Shown: positions 24,986-34,814 of the stretch, piece by piece
Position numbering within the stretch: the first letter of the stretch is position 1
How the letters are laid out: the number at the start of each line of letters is the position of its first letter
Assembly: GCA_963705835.1 (NCBI GenBank)
Contig: CAVPLC010000102.1
Span: forward strand, 9,731 to 73,730
Origin: Palsa-504 sp963705835
GTDB taxonomy: Bacteria > Actinomycetota > Actinomycetes > Streptosporangiales > Streptosporangiaceae
DNA: 64,000 nt
Direction: 5' to 3'
The notes under the pieces: model-generated
Seen by the model: only the letters and a program-made list of their open reading frames with translations
Told to the model about the DNA's origin: nothing
The model's database searches: none
Program-made: the position numbers and the translations under genes

Positions 24986-27562
24986 GTGCGGCGGTTCCTG
25001 TTTCTCCTGACCAGCTTCGCTGCGGTTTGCCTCGCCGGCGCGACGGTGCCGGCTGTGGCGTCATCGGCGTCGCCCGGATCATCTGCCGCCTCCGCGCGTG
25101 GCGGCCTGGCGTCGGCCGGCCCAACCGGCCCTACACTGTCGGTAAGTTCGCAGCTTGACCTCCGGCGGTACGCGGCGGCCGGTGATCGTGCGTACGAATT
25201 GGGCACGGAAGACGGCCGGTACCCGGCCATGGGCTTCCATACCCGCGGCGAGATGGGCGGCATCTGGACGCCTCCCATCAAGCTGCTCGATGGCATCTGG
25301 TTCGGCATCAACGGCCAGTGGATCGGCCCGGCGACCAGGTTCAGCTCCGGCTTCGGCTATGTTCAGATGGCACTGCCCGCCACCGGCGGGGTCCAGCTCA
25401 CCCGCACGGACTTCGCGCCAGATGGCCACCGGGCGGTGGAGTTCGGGCTGACGCTCACCGCCGGGTCGCAGGCCGCGAACGTGAATGTGAACGTCGACGC
25501 CCACTCCGAGCTGATGAGCGCGTACCCGTGGGGCTTCACCACCCCCGACCAGACCACGTTCAACCTGCCTGACAAGGCGTCGTTCAACGGGAAGCAGCTC
25601 GTCTTCACCGAGACCGGAACCCCGCCGGTGGCCAACGCCTCCCCGCACGACTGGGCCGCGATCGTCGGCGCGACCGGCCTCACGCCGGCATCCGGGCAGA
25701 CCGGCACGGCCTTCCGCGGCCCGCAGGATCCGCCGGTGGTCTGCCCGGTCGGCTCGCAGCCCGACAAGTTCCGCTGCGACGACACGGCCTACGGCAAGGG
25801 CGCGGGCGGCGAGCTGACCTACCCGGTCAGCGTGCCCGCGGGCACCAGCCGGACAATCTGGTTCACGGTGGCCGGATCCGACCAGGGACTGTCCGACGCC
25901 CAGGCTCAGTTCCAGGCGGCCAGCGCGAACCCGGCGGCCGAACTCGCCGCGAAGATCGCCACACGGCAGCAAGTGAACAGCCAGACGCAGGTGTCGCTGC
26001 CCGGCGACCCGGCCCTGGCCGATTCCGTCACCTGGAGCAAGCAGGACATGGCCGACCTGACCCAGCAGGCGGACAACCTGCAAATCCGCGACACAGAAGA
26101 GGGCACCCTGTACCCGGCACCGCTGGCGACCGTGCCGAGCATCCGGTTCGAGGGCGCGGGCTTCCCCGATTACCCGTGGATGTTCGCCACGGACCAGGAG
26201 TACACGGTCTTCGCCCTGCTGGCCGCCGGGCAGTTCGCCACCGCCGAGGACGGCATGCGCTCGCTGGCCCAGGTGAGCATCATCGCCAACCACGACTCGG
26301 GCAAGGTGGTGCACGAGACCGTCACCGACGGCTCGGTCTACTTCGGCCTGAACGACGAGCCGGGCGACATCGACGAGACGGCCAAGCTCCCCGACGCCGT
26401 GGCCATGATCTGGCGCTGGACCGGGGACAACGCCTTCCGCGACGAGATGTACGCGTTCGTCCAGAAGAACATGCAGTACATGATCGGCCTGATCAAGGGC
26501 GACGACGACCTGTGGCCAGACGGGTCGGCAAATGTCGAGTCCAATGTGCTGGGCGCCGACGCGGTGGACGCGACCGTGTATACCATCCGCGGCCTGTACG
26601 ACCTGGCCGACATGGCGGCGAGCAAGGGCGACACCGCCACCCAGCATTGGGCCGACAGCCAAGCCGCGGCCATGGTGAAGCAGTTCTCTGGCGCCTGGTG
26701 GATGCCGAGCATCCCGCAGTTCGCCGACTCGCTCGGCGACCCGGCGAACACCCAGATGATGCAGCGCTGGTGGACCGGCGTCACCCCGATGGAAGCCCAG
26801 CTGTACCCGGATGGCGTGCCGCAGCCGGGCCTGGTACCGCCGTCCGAGGCGGTGCCCGCCCTGAAGCTTCGCGAGACGTCCTGCTACTCGGGCACGTATG
26901 GCCTGTACGTGGAGGGCGGCCCGGGCTGTGACTCGGGCACCTACACGGGCCATACCCAGCAGGCCTACACGCTCAACACCGGCGTCATGGCGGTGGGCCT
27001 GGGCAATTACGGCCTGCTCGGCCCGGGCGACCAGCAGCGCTACACCAACGACCTGGCGACGCTTCAGCTCGGCAGCGTGGCCGAGCAGCCGGGCGCGATG
27101 CCGGAGATCGGCCCGTCGCCCGACTTCACCGCCAACATCAACGAGCCCTTCAACGAGCGCTCCTCGCTGGACCAGGCCTGGGGAACCTACGGCGTGCTCT
27201 GGCCGGTGGTGAACCAGCAGCTCGGGGTCGACCCGCAACTCGGCAACGGCCTGCTCGAGGTGCTGCCGAACGTGCCCGCCGGCCAGTCCTCGGTGAGCGG
27301 GACGAACATCAGGGTCGGCACGGGCGCGGTTGATGTCTCTGCCACGCACCACGGCAGCTCATATACGACAACGGTCACCGCCAGCCTGGCGTGCACCCTG
27401 CACGTCGGCGCCACGCTGCCCGCGGGCGCGCAGATCCACCTGGTGACACTCAATGGATCCCCGGTCCAGTACACGGTCCGTGACACTAACGCGGGCCGCC
27501 AGGTGCTGGTGTCCACCCCGTGCGGCGGCCAGACCTGGAAGGTGCACATCGTCGCCAGCTGA
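24986..27562 (+). CDS. Secreted six-hairpin-type glycosidase, substrate unknown
   Basis: 858 residues. GTG 24986 is chosen: GGAGG lies eight bases upstream and the product starts with a signal peptide (VRRFLFLLTSFAAVCLAGATVPAVASSA). The middle and C-terminal parts (PDYPWMFATDQEYTVFALLA, TAKLPDAVAMIWRWTGD, DLWPDGSANVESNVLGADAVDATVYT) resemble the alpha/alpha-toroid of glycogen-debranching, GH15, GH65 and rhamnosidase enzymes; a short beta domain ends the protein. Acidic residues in DLWPDGSANVE and NEPFNERSSLDQ are candidates for catalysis. It likely trims an extracellular polysaccharide whose products the GH3 enzymes finish. The specific family is not certain. Confidence 0.65.
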   Translation: MRRFLFLLTSFAAVCLAGATVPAVASSASPGSSAASARGGLASAGPTGPTLSVSSQLDLRRYAAAGDRAYELGTEDGRYPAMGFHTRGEMGGIWTPPIKLLDGIWFGINGQWIGPATRFSSGFGYVQMALPATGGVQLTRTDFAPDGHRAVEFGLTLTAGSQAANVNVNVDAHSELMSAYPWGFTTPDQTTFNLPDKASFNGKQLVFTETGTPPVANASPHDWAAIVGATGLTPASGQTGTAFRGPQDPPVVCPVGSQPDKFRCDDTAYGKGAGGELTYPVSVPAGTSRTIWFTVAGSDQGLSDAQAQFQAASANPAAELAAKIATRQQVNSQTQVSLPGDPALADSVTWSKQDMADLTQQADNLQIRDTEEGTLYPAPLATVPSIRFEGAGFPDYPWMFATDQEYTVFALLAAGQFATAEDGMRSLAQVSIIANHDSGKVVHETVTDGSVYFGLNDEPGDIDETAKLPDAVAMIWRWTGDNAFRDEMYAFVQKNMQYMIGLIKGDDDLWPDGSANVESNVLGADAVDATVYTIRGLYDLADMAASKGDTATQHWADSQAAAMVKQFSGAWWMPSIPQFADSLGDPANTQMMQRWWTGVTPMEAQLYPDGVPQPGLVPPSEAVPALKLRETSCYSGTYGLYVEGGPGCDSGTYTGHTQQAYTLNTGVMAVGLGNYGLLGPGDQQRYTNDLATLQLGSVAEQPGAMPEIGPSPDFTANINEPFNERSSLDQAWGTYGVLWPVVNQQLGVDPQLGNGLLEVLPNVPAGQSSVSGTNIRVGTGAVDVSATHHGSSYTTTVTASLACTLHVGATLPAGAQIHLVTLNGSPVQYTVRDTNAGRQVLVSTPCGGQTWKVHIVAS

Positions 27563-27585
27563 GCCGCGACTCAATTCCGCCGCGG

Positions 27586-30109
27586 CTACCCCTGAGCCCC
27601 GGCAGGAGGCGACGGTTCGGCCTGCCAGGTGCCTGTGAGGGGCAGGGAGGCGGACGAAGGGCCGACCGACAGGGTGAACGGGCCCGTCTCCAGGGTCCAG
27701 CCCGCGTCGGACCAGTGCTGGAAGACGCGCTCGGGGATGAGGATCCCGACCTCGACGGTCTCGCCGGGGTCCGCGTCCACGGCGGCGAAGCCGGCCAGCC
27801 ACTTGGCCGGGCGTTCGACCGCCGAGTCGGGCCGGGACGCGTAGACCTGGACGACCTCCCGGCCGCGGCGCGGGCCGGTGTTCCGCACCTGGACGCAGAC
27901 CGCGACCCCGGCCGACCCGTCCTCGGCGGTCCGTTCCGCGGCGGTCCGTCTGCGCCGGCTTGTCCTCGACCGTCAGGGACTCGTGCGACCAGGTGGTGTA
28001 GCCGGTGCCGTGACCGAACGGGAACATCGGTTCCCGGCCGTCGCGGTCGAAGGCGCGGTAGCCGATGAACAGCCCCTCGCCGTAGCTGAGCACGCCGTCG
28101 GCCGGCTGGGTGGACGGCAGGCCTTCCTCGGACGCGGGCCAGGTCATCGGCAGCCGGCCGCCCGGCTCGACGTCCCCAAGCAGCACGTCGGCGAGCGCGT
28201 TGCCGAACTCCTGGCCGCCGAACCAGGTCAGCAGCACCGCGGCCGCGTCCCGGGCCCAGGGCAGCAGGACCGGGGCGCCCGAGTTCACCACCACCACGGT
28301 CCGGGGGTTGGCCGCGATGACCCGGCGGACCAGTTCGTCCTGGCGGCCGGGCAGCGCGAGCGACGTGCGGTCGAAGCCCTCGCTCTCCACCTCGGCGGTC
28401 GTGCCGACCACCACCACGGCCACGTCGCTGGCGCCCGCGAGCGCGGCGGCCGCCGCGATCTCCTCGTCCTCGGTGCCGTGCGGCGGCTCCAGGATGAGCT
28501 GCACCAAGGTGCCGAAGCCCGCGAACGGCGAGGAGCGGACGTCGTGGGTGAACACCGCGGTGACCGACTGGCCCGCGGCCAGATCGAGCGGGACCAGCTG
28601 CTGCGGCGGGGCCATCATGACCTCGCCGATGTCGGCGCCCTCCGGCAGCGACAAGGTGACATCGAAGACCTCGGCGCCGTCCACGTCCAGGCGGTAATGT
28701 CCCAGCCCGGACACGCCCAGCCGGTAGGTGCCGGCCTTGGTGGCCCGGACCACGCAGCGGATCTCCAGCCGGGCCACGGGCTCGCTGACCCCGGCGGGAG
28801 TGAAACCGCCGACCCATATGAACGTCGCGCCGTCGCGCACCTCAGAGCCGGTCGGCTCGCCGGACTCGGCGAAGAACCTGAGCTCGGCGCCGGGACCGGA
28901 CCGGTCCGGCCGAAGCAGCCAGGGCGCCCGGGCCTGCGGGGCGCGCAGCTGCGAGGACACCCCGGGCGCGTACGAGGTGTGCAGCCCGGCCGCGCGCAGG
29001 CCCTCCAGCGGCGAGACCGTGTACGGCGGGAACACGGTGGCGCTGCCGCCGCCGAGGGTCCGTGCCACCTCGGCGTTCGGCCCGATGACGGCGACCTGGC
29101 GCACCCGCGACCGCGACAGCGGGAGCAAGCCGTCGTTGCGTGCCAGCACGAACCCGGCCGCCGCCGCGGCCCGCAGCTCGGCGGCGGTGGCCACAGAATC
29201 GGGCGGCTCGGCCCGGAGCGCGGGCGCGGCAGGGCCGCCTTCCAGAGCTCCCACCCGCGCGGCAAGCCGGAGGATCCGCAGCACCTTGTCGTCGATCAGC
29301 GCCTCGTCGACCTTGCCCTTCCTGACCGCCTCGAGCAGGGCATCGCCCCACGGGCCGTACCGGCTCGCGGGCCCTGGCATGGCCAGGTCGAGGGCGGCCG
29401 CGGCCGTTCCCTCGGTGGACCGGGCGGCGGTCCAGTCCGACATCACCAGGCCGTCATAGCCCCATTCGCCGTGCAGGATGTCGCGCAGCATCGGGCTCTC
29501 GGTCATGGGCGACCCGTTGACCCCGTTGTAGGAGGCCATCACGGCCCAGGCGCCCGCCTCGCGCGCGATCGTCTCGAACGGGGCCAGGTACAGCTCGCGC
29601 AGCGTCCGCTCGTCGATGCGGACGTCGACGGTCATCCGCTGCGTCTCTGAGTCGTTGCCGACGAAGTGCTTGACCGTGGCGCCGACCCCGCCGCGCTGCA
29701 GCCCGCGCACGTAGGCGGCGCCGATCCGCGCGGTCAGCACCGGATCCTCGGAGAAGCACTCGAAGCACCGGCCCGCGTACGGTGTCCTGTGCAGGTTCAC
29801 CGTGGGGGCGAGCAGCACGTCAACGCCCTTGCGGCGGGCCTCGCGGGCGAGCAGCGCGCCGACCGCCTCGACGCGGCCGGGGTCCCAGCTGGCCGCGAGC
29901 GCGGTCGCCGACGGAACGTTGGCCGAGCTGTCGCGCTCGTCCCAGGATTCCCCGCGCACGCCGGCCGGCCCGTCGGAGGTCACGACCCGGCGCAGCCCGG
30001 CGTCCGGCTCGGCGTACAGCGCCCAGAAGTCCGCGCCGGTCAGCAGCCGCACCTTCTGCTCGAGCGAAAGGCGGCCGACCCGGTGCCGCAGCTCTTCCTC
30101 AGCGATCAC
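27586..30109 (-). CDS. Glycoside hydrolase family 3 with PA14 insert (frameshifted)
   Basis: About 841 residues across one frameshift. The barrel domain has VRLLTGADFWALY, VTSDGPAGVRGE, VKHFVGNDSETQR and nucleophile block VMSDWTAARS (Asp about 224); then LARNDGLLPL, a PA14-like insert with WVGGFTP and YRLDVDGAEVFDV, and a fibronectin-like end. It is similar in sequence to the other GH3 gene at 16609. One surplus base near 27905 shifts the frame; the true end (VCVQVRNTGPRRGREVV...AEPSPPAGAQG) is in the adjacent frame. No signal peptide, so cytoplasmic. Convergent with the secreted glycosidase gene. Confidence 0.88.
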
Positions 30110-30122
30110 GGCGCCTCCCCAG

Positions 30123-31331
30123 TCACGGAGCGGGCAGGTTAACCAGAGATGCTAGCGCGCGGCGGTGTGCGTCGGGGGTGCCAAATGCTATCGAATCGGT
30201 CTTGGCTCGCTTGAGGTAAAGATGAGCGGGGTGTTCCCAGGTAAAGCCGATGCCGCCGTGCAGCTGCACGCATTCCTGCGCGGCGAGCACCGCGGTCTCC
30301 GAGCAGAACGCCTTGGCCACCGCCACCGCCACCTTGGCGTCCGGGTCACCGGCAGCTAGGCAGGCCGCCGCGTACCTGGAGGCCGCGCGGGCCTGGCTGA
30401 CCGCCACCCAGACATCGGCGAGCCGGTGCTTGAGCGCCTGGAACGATCCGACCGGGCGGGCGAACTGGCGCCGCTCCTTCACGTATCCCAGGGTCATGTC
30501 CAGGCAGCGCTGGGCCACCCCGACCAGCTCGGCGGCCAGCACGGCCGCGCCCGCGTTGAGCGCCGCCTCGAACGCCTGCGAGGCCGCCGTGCCGGACGCG
30601 ATCAGCGTGGCCGGGGCGTCGTCGAACGACAGGTCGCACAGCTGCCGGGTCATGTCCAGCGACACGACGGGCGCCTTGGCCACCCCGGAGGCCGACATGT
30701 CGACCAGGTACAGGCCCTGTGGCACGCCGTCGGCGGGCACGACGAACACGCTGGCGGGTAGCGCGTCGGCCACCCCGCTGACCGTGCCGCGCAGCCGGGC
30801 CACTCCGATCTCGGCGTCGCCGGGCCGGCGCCCGGCCACCCGGACCGACGTCGGGAACCCGCTCACGGGCGCGGTCGCGAACGATGTGGCCAGGGCCACC
30901 GTCACGTCGCCGCCCGCCATCCGGCGCAGCAGGTCCGCAGCGGCCCGCGCGGGGGTGAACGGCGTCCCGGCCGAGGCCGAGGCGGTCGGGTTCGCGGCGG
31001 CGATGCTCAGCAGCGCGGCGGTGGCGACCACGGCGCTGCCGAGGAACGGCACCGGGGCAACCGCGCTGCCCAGCGCTTCGGCGGCCGAGCACGCCTCCCG
31101 GTAGGAGGCGCCCGCGCCGCCGTCGCGCTCCGGGATCAGCAGCCCGGCGCAGCCCAGCTCGACCGCGACCGCGTGCCACAGCCCGTCGTCGTAGGTCTCG
31201 GCGGACTCCGTCCTGGATAGCGTCTTGTCCAGGCCAGCCCGGTCCGCGAGCAGGGAACGCAGGCTTTCGGTCAGGGCCCGTTCGGTATCCGAATAAAGAA
31301 GATCGGGCATCTCCTCCTGCTGGGCGCTCAT
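30123..31331 (-). CDS. Acyl-CoA dehydrogenase
   Basis: 402 residues, the distal gene of a four-gene operon. N-terminal helical domain LLYSDTERALTESLRSLLAD, CAGLLIPERDGGAG, and C-terminal FAD-domain motifs YVKERRQFARPVGSFQALKHRLAD and ECVQLHGGIGFTWEHPAHLYLKRA. It oxidises acyl-CoA at C2-C3 using FAD. The middle beta domain is divergent and short of the usual FSEP-type motif, suggesting a non-standard acyl substrate or a partner subunit, as in heteromeric steroid-degrading dehydrogenases. Its ATG overlaps the stop of the upstream dehydrogenase (ATGA), consistent with a heteromer. Confidence 0.88.
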   Translation of the reverse strand: MSAQQEEMPDLLYSDTERALTESLRSLLADRAGLDKTLSRTESAETYDDGLWHAVAVELGCAGLLIPERDGGAGASYREACSAAEALGSAVAPVPFLGSAVVATAALLSIAAANPTASASAGTPFTPARAAADLLRRMAGGDVTVALATSFATAPVSGFPTSVRVAGRRPGDAEIGVARLRGTVSGVADALPASVFVVPADGVPQGLYLVDMSASGVAKAPVVSLDMTRQLCDLSFDDAPATLIASGTAASQAFEAALNAGAAVLAAELVGVAQRCLDMTLGYVKERRQFARPVGSFQALKHRLADVWVAVSQARAASRYAAACLAAGDPDAKVAVAVAKAFCSETAVLAAQECVQLHGGIGFTWEHPAHLYLKRAKTDSIAFGTPDAHRRALASLVNLPAP

Positions 31332-32513
31332 CGGGGCAGGTCCTTCCAGGGCACGTCCTTGTCGACGCGGGGCTCGGGCGGCAGGCCCAGCACCCGCTCG
31401 GCGATGATGTTGCGCAGGATCTCCGAGGTGCCGCCCTCGATCGAGTTGCCGCGTGCGCGCAGGTAACGGTAGCCGGGGCCGCGGCCGTAGAAGTTCGAAT
31501 GCTCCGGGCGGCGCATGCTCCAGTCGTCGTAGCGCAGGCCGTCTCCGGCGGTCAGCTCGAGCTCGAGGCCGGAGATGTCCTGGTTCAGCCGGGCGAAGGT
31601 CAGCTTGGCCGCGGATCCCTCGGGCCCGGGCTTGCCCGCGGCGAGTTGCTGGCGCATCCGCTCCCCCGCCAGCCTGGCCACCTCGGCGTCGGTCCACAGC
31701 CGCAGCAGCCGGTCGTGCAGGCCGGGCGTGCGCAGTTCGGGACGCGAGCGCCAGGTGGCGGCGACCGGGCCGATCATCCCGGCCTCCCTGGGTGCCGCGC
31801 GTGAGGCGCCGATGTTGACCCGCTCGCTCATCAGCGTGGCGTTGGCCACCTTCCAGCCCTCGCCGACCGGGCCGATCCGGTCGGCATCCGGGATCCGCAC
31901 GTCGGTCAGGAACACCTCGTTGAACTCGGCCTCGCCGGTGATCTGCCGCAGCGGGCGGACCTCGACGCCGGGAGCGGTCATGTCCACGGCGAAGTAGGTG
32001 ATGCCCTGGTGCTTGGGCACGTCGGGATCGGTGCGCGCGACCAGCAGGGCGCGCCGGGCCCGCTGTGCCAGCGAGGTCCACACCTTCTGCCCGGTCACCA
32101 CCCAGCTGTCACCGTCACGGACCGCCCGGGTGGCCAGCGCGGCCAGGTCGCTGCCCGCGCCCGGCTCGCTGAACAGCTGGCACCAGATCTCCCGGCCGGT
32201 CCACAGCTCGCGCAGCCAGCGCCGCTGCTGCTCGTCGGTGCCGTAGGCCAGGATGGTCGGCGCGGCCATGCCCAGGCCGATCGCGTTGAGTTCCGCGTTG
32301 TTCCCCGGCGAGCCCGCCGCCGCGAACTCGGCGTCCACGACCTGCTGCAGTGAACGCGACAGGCCCAGCCCGCCGAGCCCCTCCGGGTAGTGCACCCAGG
32401 CCAGGCCCGCGTCGAAGCGGGCGTTGAGGAAATCCTGCTTCGGCGTCTCCCGCGGGTCGTGTTCGGCCAGGAAGGCGAGCACTCGATCGCGGAGTTCTTC
32501 GGTGAGTCAGCAC
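31328..32513 (-). CDS. Acyl-CoA dehydrogenase (start frameshifted)
   Basis: About 394 residues. Mid-domain FAD motifs LFSEPGAGSDLA and WVVTGQKVWTS are intact, as are MSERVNIGASRAAPR and the C-terminal RARGNSIEGGTSEILRNIIAERVLGLP. The open frame proper begins at GTG 32482, but GTG 32513 has AAGGA at good spacing, and removing one base at 32505 gives VLTTEELRDRVLAFLAEHDP, the expected N terminus. The start overlaps the upstream SDR stop. It likely forms a heteromer with the following dehydrogenase. Confidence 0.88.
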
Positions 32514-33286
32514 AGTGTCCTTCTTAGCACGGCTAGTTGAGAGGGCCCGCCGGCCACGTAGATGACCTGGCCGGAGACGAAGCCGGCACCCTCGCTGACC
32601 AGGAAGGAGATGACGTTCGCCACGTCGGCGGGCTGCCCCACCCGGCGCACGGCGATCCGGTCCGCGGCGAGCTTCTGGAAGTCCTCGAACGGCACGCCCA
32701 CCCGGGCGGCCGTGGCCGCGGTCATGTCGGTGACGATGAACCCGGGCGCGACCGCGTTCGCGGTGATCCCGAACGGTCCCAGCTCGATCGCGAGCGTCTT
32801 GGTGAAACCCTGCATGCCGGCCTTGGCCGCGGAGTAGTTGACCTGCCCGCGGTTGCCGAGCGCCGACGACGATGACAGGTTGACGATCCGCCCGTAACGT
32901 TGATCAACCATGTACTTCTGCACCGCGCGGCTCATCAGGAACGCGCCGCGCAGGTGCACCCCGAGGACCGTGTCCCATTCGTCGTCGGTCATCTTGAACA
33001 GCAGGTTGTCGCGGATCACGCCCGCGTTGTTGACCAGCACCGTCGGCGCGCCGAGTTCGGCGGCGACCCGCTCGACCGCGGCCTGGACCTGGTCGGTCTT
33101 GCTCACGTCGGCGCCGACCGCGATCGCCCGCCCGCCGGCCTCCTCGATCTCCTTGACCGTGGCCGCGCATGAGGCCTCGTCCAGGTCGAGGACCGCCACG
33201 GCCATCCCGTCCGCGGCCAGCCTGCGCGCCGTGGCCGCGCCGATGCCGCGGGCTGAGCCCGTCACGATAGCGACAGTCTGCGTCAC
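32507..33286 (-). CDS. Short-chain dehydrogenase/reductase, FabG-like
   Basis: 259 residues: cofactor motif GSARGIG, NNAG, catalytic Ser in NLSSSSALG and YSAAKAG (Tyr-x-x-x-Lys), with IYVAGGP near the end. It is typical of 3-oxoacyl-CoA/ACP reductases or 3-hydroxyacyl-CoA dehydrogenases, using NAD(P). In this operon it should handle the 3-hydroxyacyl-CoA formed after acyl-CoA dehydrogenation. The GTG start follows GGGAG. The last nine residues (QLAVLRRTLC) exceed the usual end. Confidence 0.9.
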   Translation of the reverse strand: MTQTVAIVTGSARGIGAATARRLAADGMAVAVLDLDEASCAATVKEIEEAGGRAIAVGADVSKTDQVQAAVERVAAELGAPTVLVNNAGVIRDNLLFKMTDDEWDTVLGVHLRGAFLMSRAVQKYMVDQRYGRIVNLSSSSALGNRGQVNYSAAKAGMQGFTKTLAIELGPFGITANAVAPGFIVTDMTAATAARVGVPFEDFQKLAADRIAVRRVGQPADVANVISFLVSEGAGFVSGQVIYVAGGPSQLAVLRRTLC

Positions 33287-33296
33287 TGGGTTTCTC

Positions 33297-33315
33297 CCTT
33301 ATTTTTCGGAACGGG
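33297..33315. repeat. AT-rich CCGTTCGGAA element (copy 4) at a stop codon
   Basis: On the minus strand CCGTTCCGAAAAATAAGG. The element supplies the last residues SEK and the TAA stop of the acyl-CoA dehydrogenase gene upstream in the operon, and lies just before the SDR ribosome site. Confidence 0.6.
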
Positions 33316-34603
33316 CAGTGGTGCGTGCGTTCGCGGTCTTCCTCAGCTCGCGACGGGCGAGCGAGCGCTTGTGTACCTCGTCCGGGCCGTCGGCGAACCG
33401 CAGCGAACGCGCGCTCGCCCACATGTGGGCCAGCGGGAAGTCCTGGCTCACCCCGCCGCCGCCGTGGGCCTGGATCGCCTTGTCGATCACCCACTCGCAC
33501 ATGGCCGGGGTCACGATCTTGATCGCCTGGATCTCGGAGTGGGCGCCCTTGTTGCCCACCGTGTCCATCAGCCACGCCGTCTTGAGCACGAGCAGCCGGG
33601 CCTGCTCGATCCGGACCCGCGATTCGGCGATCCACTCCTGGATGACGCCCTGCTCGGCCAGGGGCTTGCCGAACGCGGTCCGGGTGAGGGCGCGCTGGCA
33701 CATGAGCTCCAGGGCCCGCTCGGCGGCGCCGATCTGCCGCATGCAGTGGTGGATGCGCCCGGGTCCCAGCCTCGCCTGGGCGATCGCGAACCCCTCGCCT
33801 TCGCCGGCGACGAGGTTCTCCTTCGGCACCCTGACCTGGTCGAACACGACCTCCGCGTGGCCGCCGTGCGGCCCGTCGGTGTAGCCGAAGACGTGCATCC
33901 CGCGCTTGACCTGGACCCCGGGTGTGTCGCGCGGCACCAGGATCATGGAATGCCTGCCGTGGCCGTCGGCGGACTCGCCGGTCACGCCCATCACGATGAG
34001 GATCTTGCAGTCCGAGCTGAGCGCGCCGGAGGACCACCACTTGCGGCCGTTGATCACGTAGCCGTCGCCGTCACGGGTGATCGCGGTGGCGATGTTCGAC
34101 GCGTCGCTGGAGGCTACCGCGGGCTCGGTCATGCAGAACGCCGACCTGATCGTGCCCTCGAGCAGCGGACGGAGCCAGCGTTCCTGCTGTTCGGGCGAGC
34201 CGAACTCGGCCAGCACCTCCATGTTGCCGGTGTCCGGCGCGGCGCAGTTCAGCGCCTCAGGCGCGAGCGCGCCACTCCAGCCCGTGATCTCGGCCAGCGG
34301 CGCGTACTGCAGGTTGGTCAGCGGCGGATCGGGCAGCAGCGATTGCGTCGCGCCGGTGGCCGCCTCCCACTTGCGCACGGCCTCGGCCGACCTGCCGGTC
34401 AGGAACAGGTTCCACAGTCCGCGGCGCCGGGCCTCGGCCTTGAGCTCGGCGGTGACCGGCAGGCGCTCCCACTGCTGGCCGCTGGCCGCCGCGGCCTCGG
34501 CCTGGTCCGCGGCCACCGGCTCGGCCGGGTAGACGTGCTCGTCCATGAACGCGAGCAGGCGCTCACGGAGGTCTTGCGTCCGGTCGTCGTATGCGAAGTC
34601 CAT
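33299..34603 (-). CDS. Acyl-CoA dehydrogenase, first gene of operon
   Basis: 434 residues. MTEPAVASSDASNIATAI, YVINGRKWWSSGA, ELMCQRALTRTAFGKPLAEQ and AIQAHGGGGVSQDFPLAHMWASAR cover all acyl-CoA dehydrogenase/oxidase blocks, in the long ACAD10/11-type layout without the kinase part. It opens a minus-strand operon with an SDR and two further dehydrogenases. GGAGG lies nine bases before the ATG. The stop codon is inside an AT-rich dispersed element. Confidence 0.92.
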   Translation of the reverse strand: MDFAYDDRTQDLRERLLAFMDEHVYPAEPVAADQAEAAAASGQQWERLPVTAELKAEARRRGLWNLFLTGRSAEAVRKWEAATGATQSLLPDPPLTNLQYAPLAEITGWSGALAPEALNCAAPDTGNMEVLAEFGSPEQQERWLRPLLEGTIRSAFCMTEPAVASSDASNIATAITRDGDGYVINGRKWWSSGALSSDCKILIVMGVTGESADGHGRHSMILVPRDTPGVQVKRGMHVFGYTDGPHGGHAEVVFDQVRVPKENLVAGEGEGFAIAQARLGPGRIHHCMRQIGAAERALELMCQRALTRTAFGKPLAEQGVIQEWIAESRVRIEQARLLVLKTAWLMDTVGNKGAHSEIQAIKIVTPAMCEWVIDKAIQAHGGGGVSQDFPLAHMWASARSLRFADGPDEVHKRSLARRELRKTANARTTARSEK

Positions 34604-34814
34604 GGAGCACAGCCTCCCTCTGGGTCGCGCACCAGCCTATCTACCCGCCAGTACGCCCACCACAGCGGCTGCTCCGCGGCGCTCCTTCGACGCGGAAATT
34701 GGCTGGGTCCCTTGTCTAGCTATCGCCGGGTTAGGACCGATAAGATTCCCCTTCCGCGCGGCGGATCGCGAGAGGGCCTGGCGAGGCTAGCCGCGCGACT
34801 GGGAGGCGGGACCC

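Noticed and set aside
25079..27352. A 757-codon minus-strand open frame over the secreted glycosidase gene
   Set aside because: The plus strand has a signal peptide and glycosidase-like sequence; the antisense product is Arg/Val/Gly/His-rich and shows no motif.
31278..31307. A further copy of the AT-rich element inside an acyl-CoA dehydrogenase
   Set aside because: The peptide DLLYSDTERA is native to this protein family, so the match may only reflect coding sequence, although the codons are unusually AT-rich. Kept as a weak candidate only.
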